Assembly: GCA_026394025.1 (NCBI GenBank)
Contig: JAPKZC010000272.1
Span: 1-5,086 of the forward strand
Source: Candidatus Solibacter sp.
GTDB taxonomy: Bacteria; Acidobacteriota; Terriglobia; Bryobacterales; Bryobacteraceae
Reading direction: 5' to 3'
Length of the DNA stretch: 5,086 nucleotides
Within the stretch, counting starts at the first letter, position 1. Each line of letters opens with the position of its first letter. Positions 4,496 through 5,086 of the stretch are shown one piece after another. The notes under the pieces were generated by a model. The model was not told the origin of the DNA. It made no database searches and saw only the letters and a program-made list of their open reading frames with translations. A program made the position numbers and the translations under genes.

Positions 4496-5086
4496 ATGTC
4501 ATTTCGTCTAAAAGGGACCTTAGCGGTCCAGGTGTTTGTCTTGTCTCCGTTTCTTCTCATCTCAGTGAACGCACAGAAATGGGATCCTGGCACCCGTGCC
4601 ACCACAGCCGTTTCCGGGGCCACCAATGAAAAAGTGAAGTTGACCTTCGAACAACGCGGGCGGTATGAGAGCCGTACCGGCAACGCGTTCGGTAAGGACG
4701 TGGACGTGTTCACCGGCCTTTTTCGGACCAGGGTGGGCCTGGCCTACACGCCCGTCAAATGGCTCAAGTTCTCCGGCATGGTCCAGGACGCGCGCGCTCC
4801 CTGGTACGGCGCAGTCGCCCCCAGCAGTGTGCGCGATGAATCGGATCTCCACGAAGCCTACATCGAGCTCTTCCCTTCCTATAAGAAGGGTTTCGGTATG
4901 ACCGCCGGCCGCATGATGCTCAACTATGGCGAGGGGCGTCTCATCGGTACACCGCAATGGGGCAACGTCTCGCGAACCTACGATCACGCACGCATGTACT
5001 GGCGCTCCCCGAAGGTCCAGGTGGAACTGCTGGTGGTTTCGCCGGTGAAAGTGCGCCTCGGGGAGTTCAACCGCCCCGTCCTGGGA
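4496..5086 (+). CDS. alginate-export-family outer-membrane beta-barrel protein, N-terminal part
   Basis: The frame opens at ATG 4496 and is still open after 197 codons at the right edge. A Sec signal peptide is visible: basic start (MSFRLKG), hydrophobic core to about residue 23, and a VNA cleavage motif before Gln27. The mature part shows alternating polar and hydrophobic strands rich in aromatic and Arg/Asp residues: FEQRGRYESR (51-60), LFRTRVGLAYTP (75-86), WLKFSGMVQDAR (89-100), DLHEAYIELF (117-126), GMTAGRMMLNYGEGRLIG (134-151) and WGNVSRTYDHARMYWR (155-170). The pattern LRTRLGL, W-L-K-F...QDAR, DLHQAY, GRxxLxYGxxRLxG, W-x-N-x-x-RTYD is that of the alginate-export (AlgE-like) domain. Family knowledge: these are porins or polysaccharide channels in the outer membrane. 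In non-pseudomonads the name does not imply alginate, so the cargo is unknown. GGGAGG 5 nt upstream is the best ribosome site in the window. Confidence 0.82.
   Translation, partial: MSFRLKGTLAVQVFVLSPFLLISVNAQKWDPGTRATTAVSGATNEKVKLTFEQRGRYESRTGNAFGKDVDVFTGLFRTRVGLAYTPVKWLKFSGMVQDARAPWYGAVAPSSVRDESDLHEAYIELFPSYKKGFGMTAGRMMLNYGEGRLIGTPQWGNVSRTYDHARMYWRSPKVQVELLVVSPVKVRLGEFNRPVLG

Overview
This is a high-GC bacterial window with four complete protein genes, two partial genes at the edges, one small hypothetical ORF, and an intergenic region that looks like a structured RNA. The mix suggests a Gram-negative soil or environmental bacterium. It includes a PHP-type tyrosine phosphatase for exopolysaccharide control, a YgfZ paired with a small CopD/HemJ-like membrane protein, a group II PLP decarboxylase, and an outer-membrane barrel of the alginate-export type. 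The combination and base composition would fit an acidobacterium (Solibacter/Bryobacter-like). That placement is inference from general resemblance, not from a marker gene.

Layout. Positions 2-268 (+) are the C-terminal end of a CpsB/YwqE-like PHP phosphatase. Positions 269-654 have no protein gene. They contain a nested set of perfect inverted repeats (304-416), a short C/U-rich stretch (440-450) and a textbook intrinsic terminator (454-486), read here as a candidate small RNA of about 180 nt on the + strand. From 487 to 654 I see only a sigma70-like promoter match (592-622) pointing antisense into the next gene. A minus-strand operon follows: a 137-aa four-helix membrane protein (1534-1947), then YgfZ (655-1524), separated by 9 nt.

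The membrane-protein gene diverges from a glyoxalase-II/YcbL-like metallo-beta-lactamase-fold hydrolase (1969-2604, +). Only 21 nt separate the two start codons. Those 21 nt hold a palindrome, GAGTATACTC, that provides a TATACT -10-like box in both directions, so both mRNAs would begin at or next to their start codons. Downstream lie a 50-codon ORF (2650-2802) ending in a perfect hairpin, then a 483-aa group II PLP-dependent decarboxylase (2870-4321). The 174-nt gap 4322-4495 holds several inverted repeats, including a hairpin abutting a strong Shine-Dalgarno. It leads into a signal-peptide-bearing alginate-export-family outer-membrane protein that runs off the right edge.

Functionally these are mostly separate units. 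The YgfZ/membrane-protein pair and the divergent hydrolase share one control point and may belong together in metal, Fe-S or thiol homeostasis (inference). The decarboxylase and the porin are independent. I see no CRISPR array, no insertion sequence, no canonical tRNA and no rRNA.
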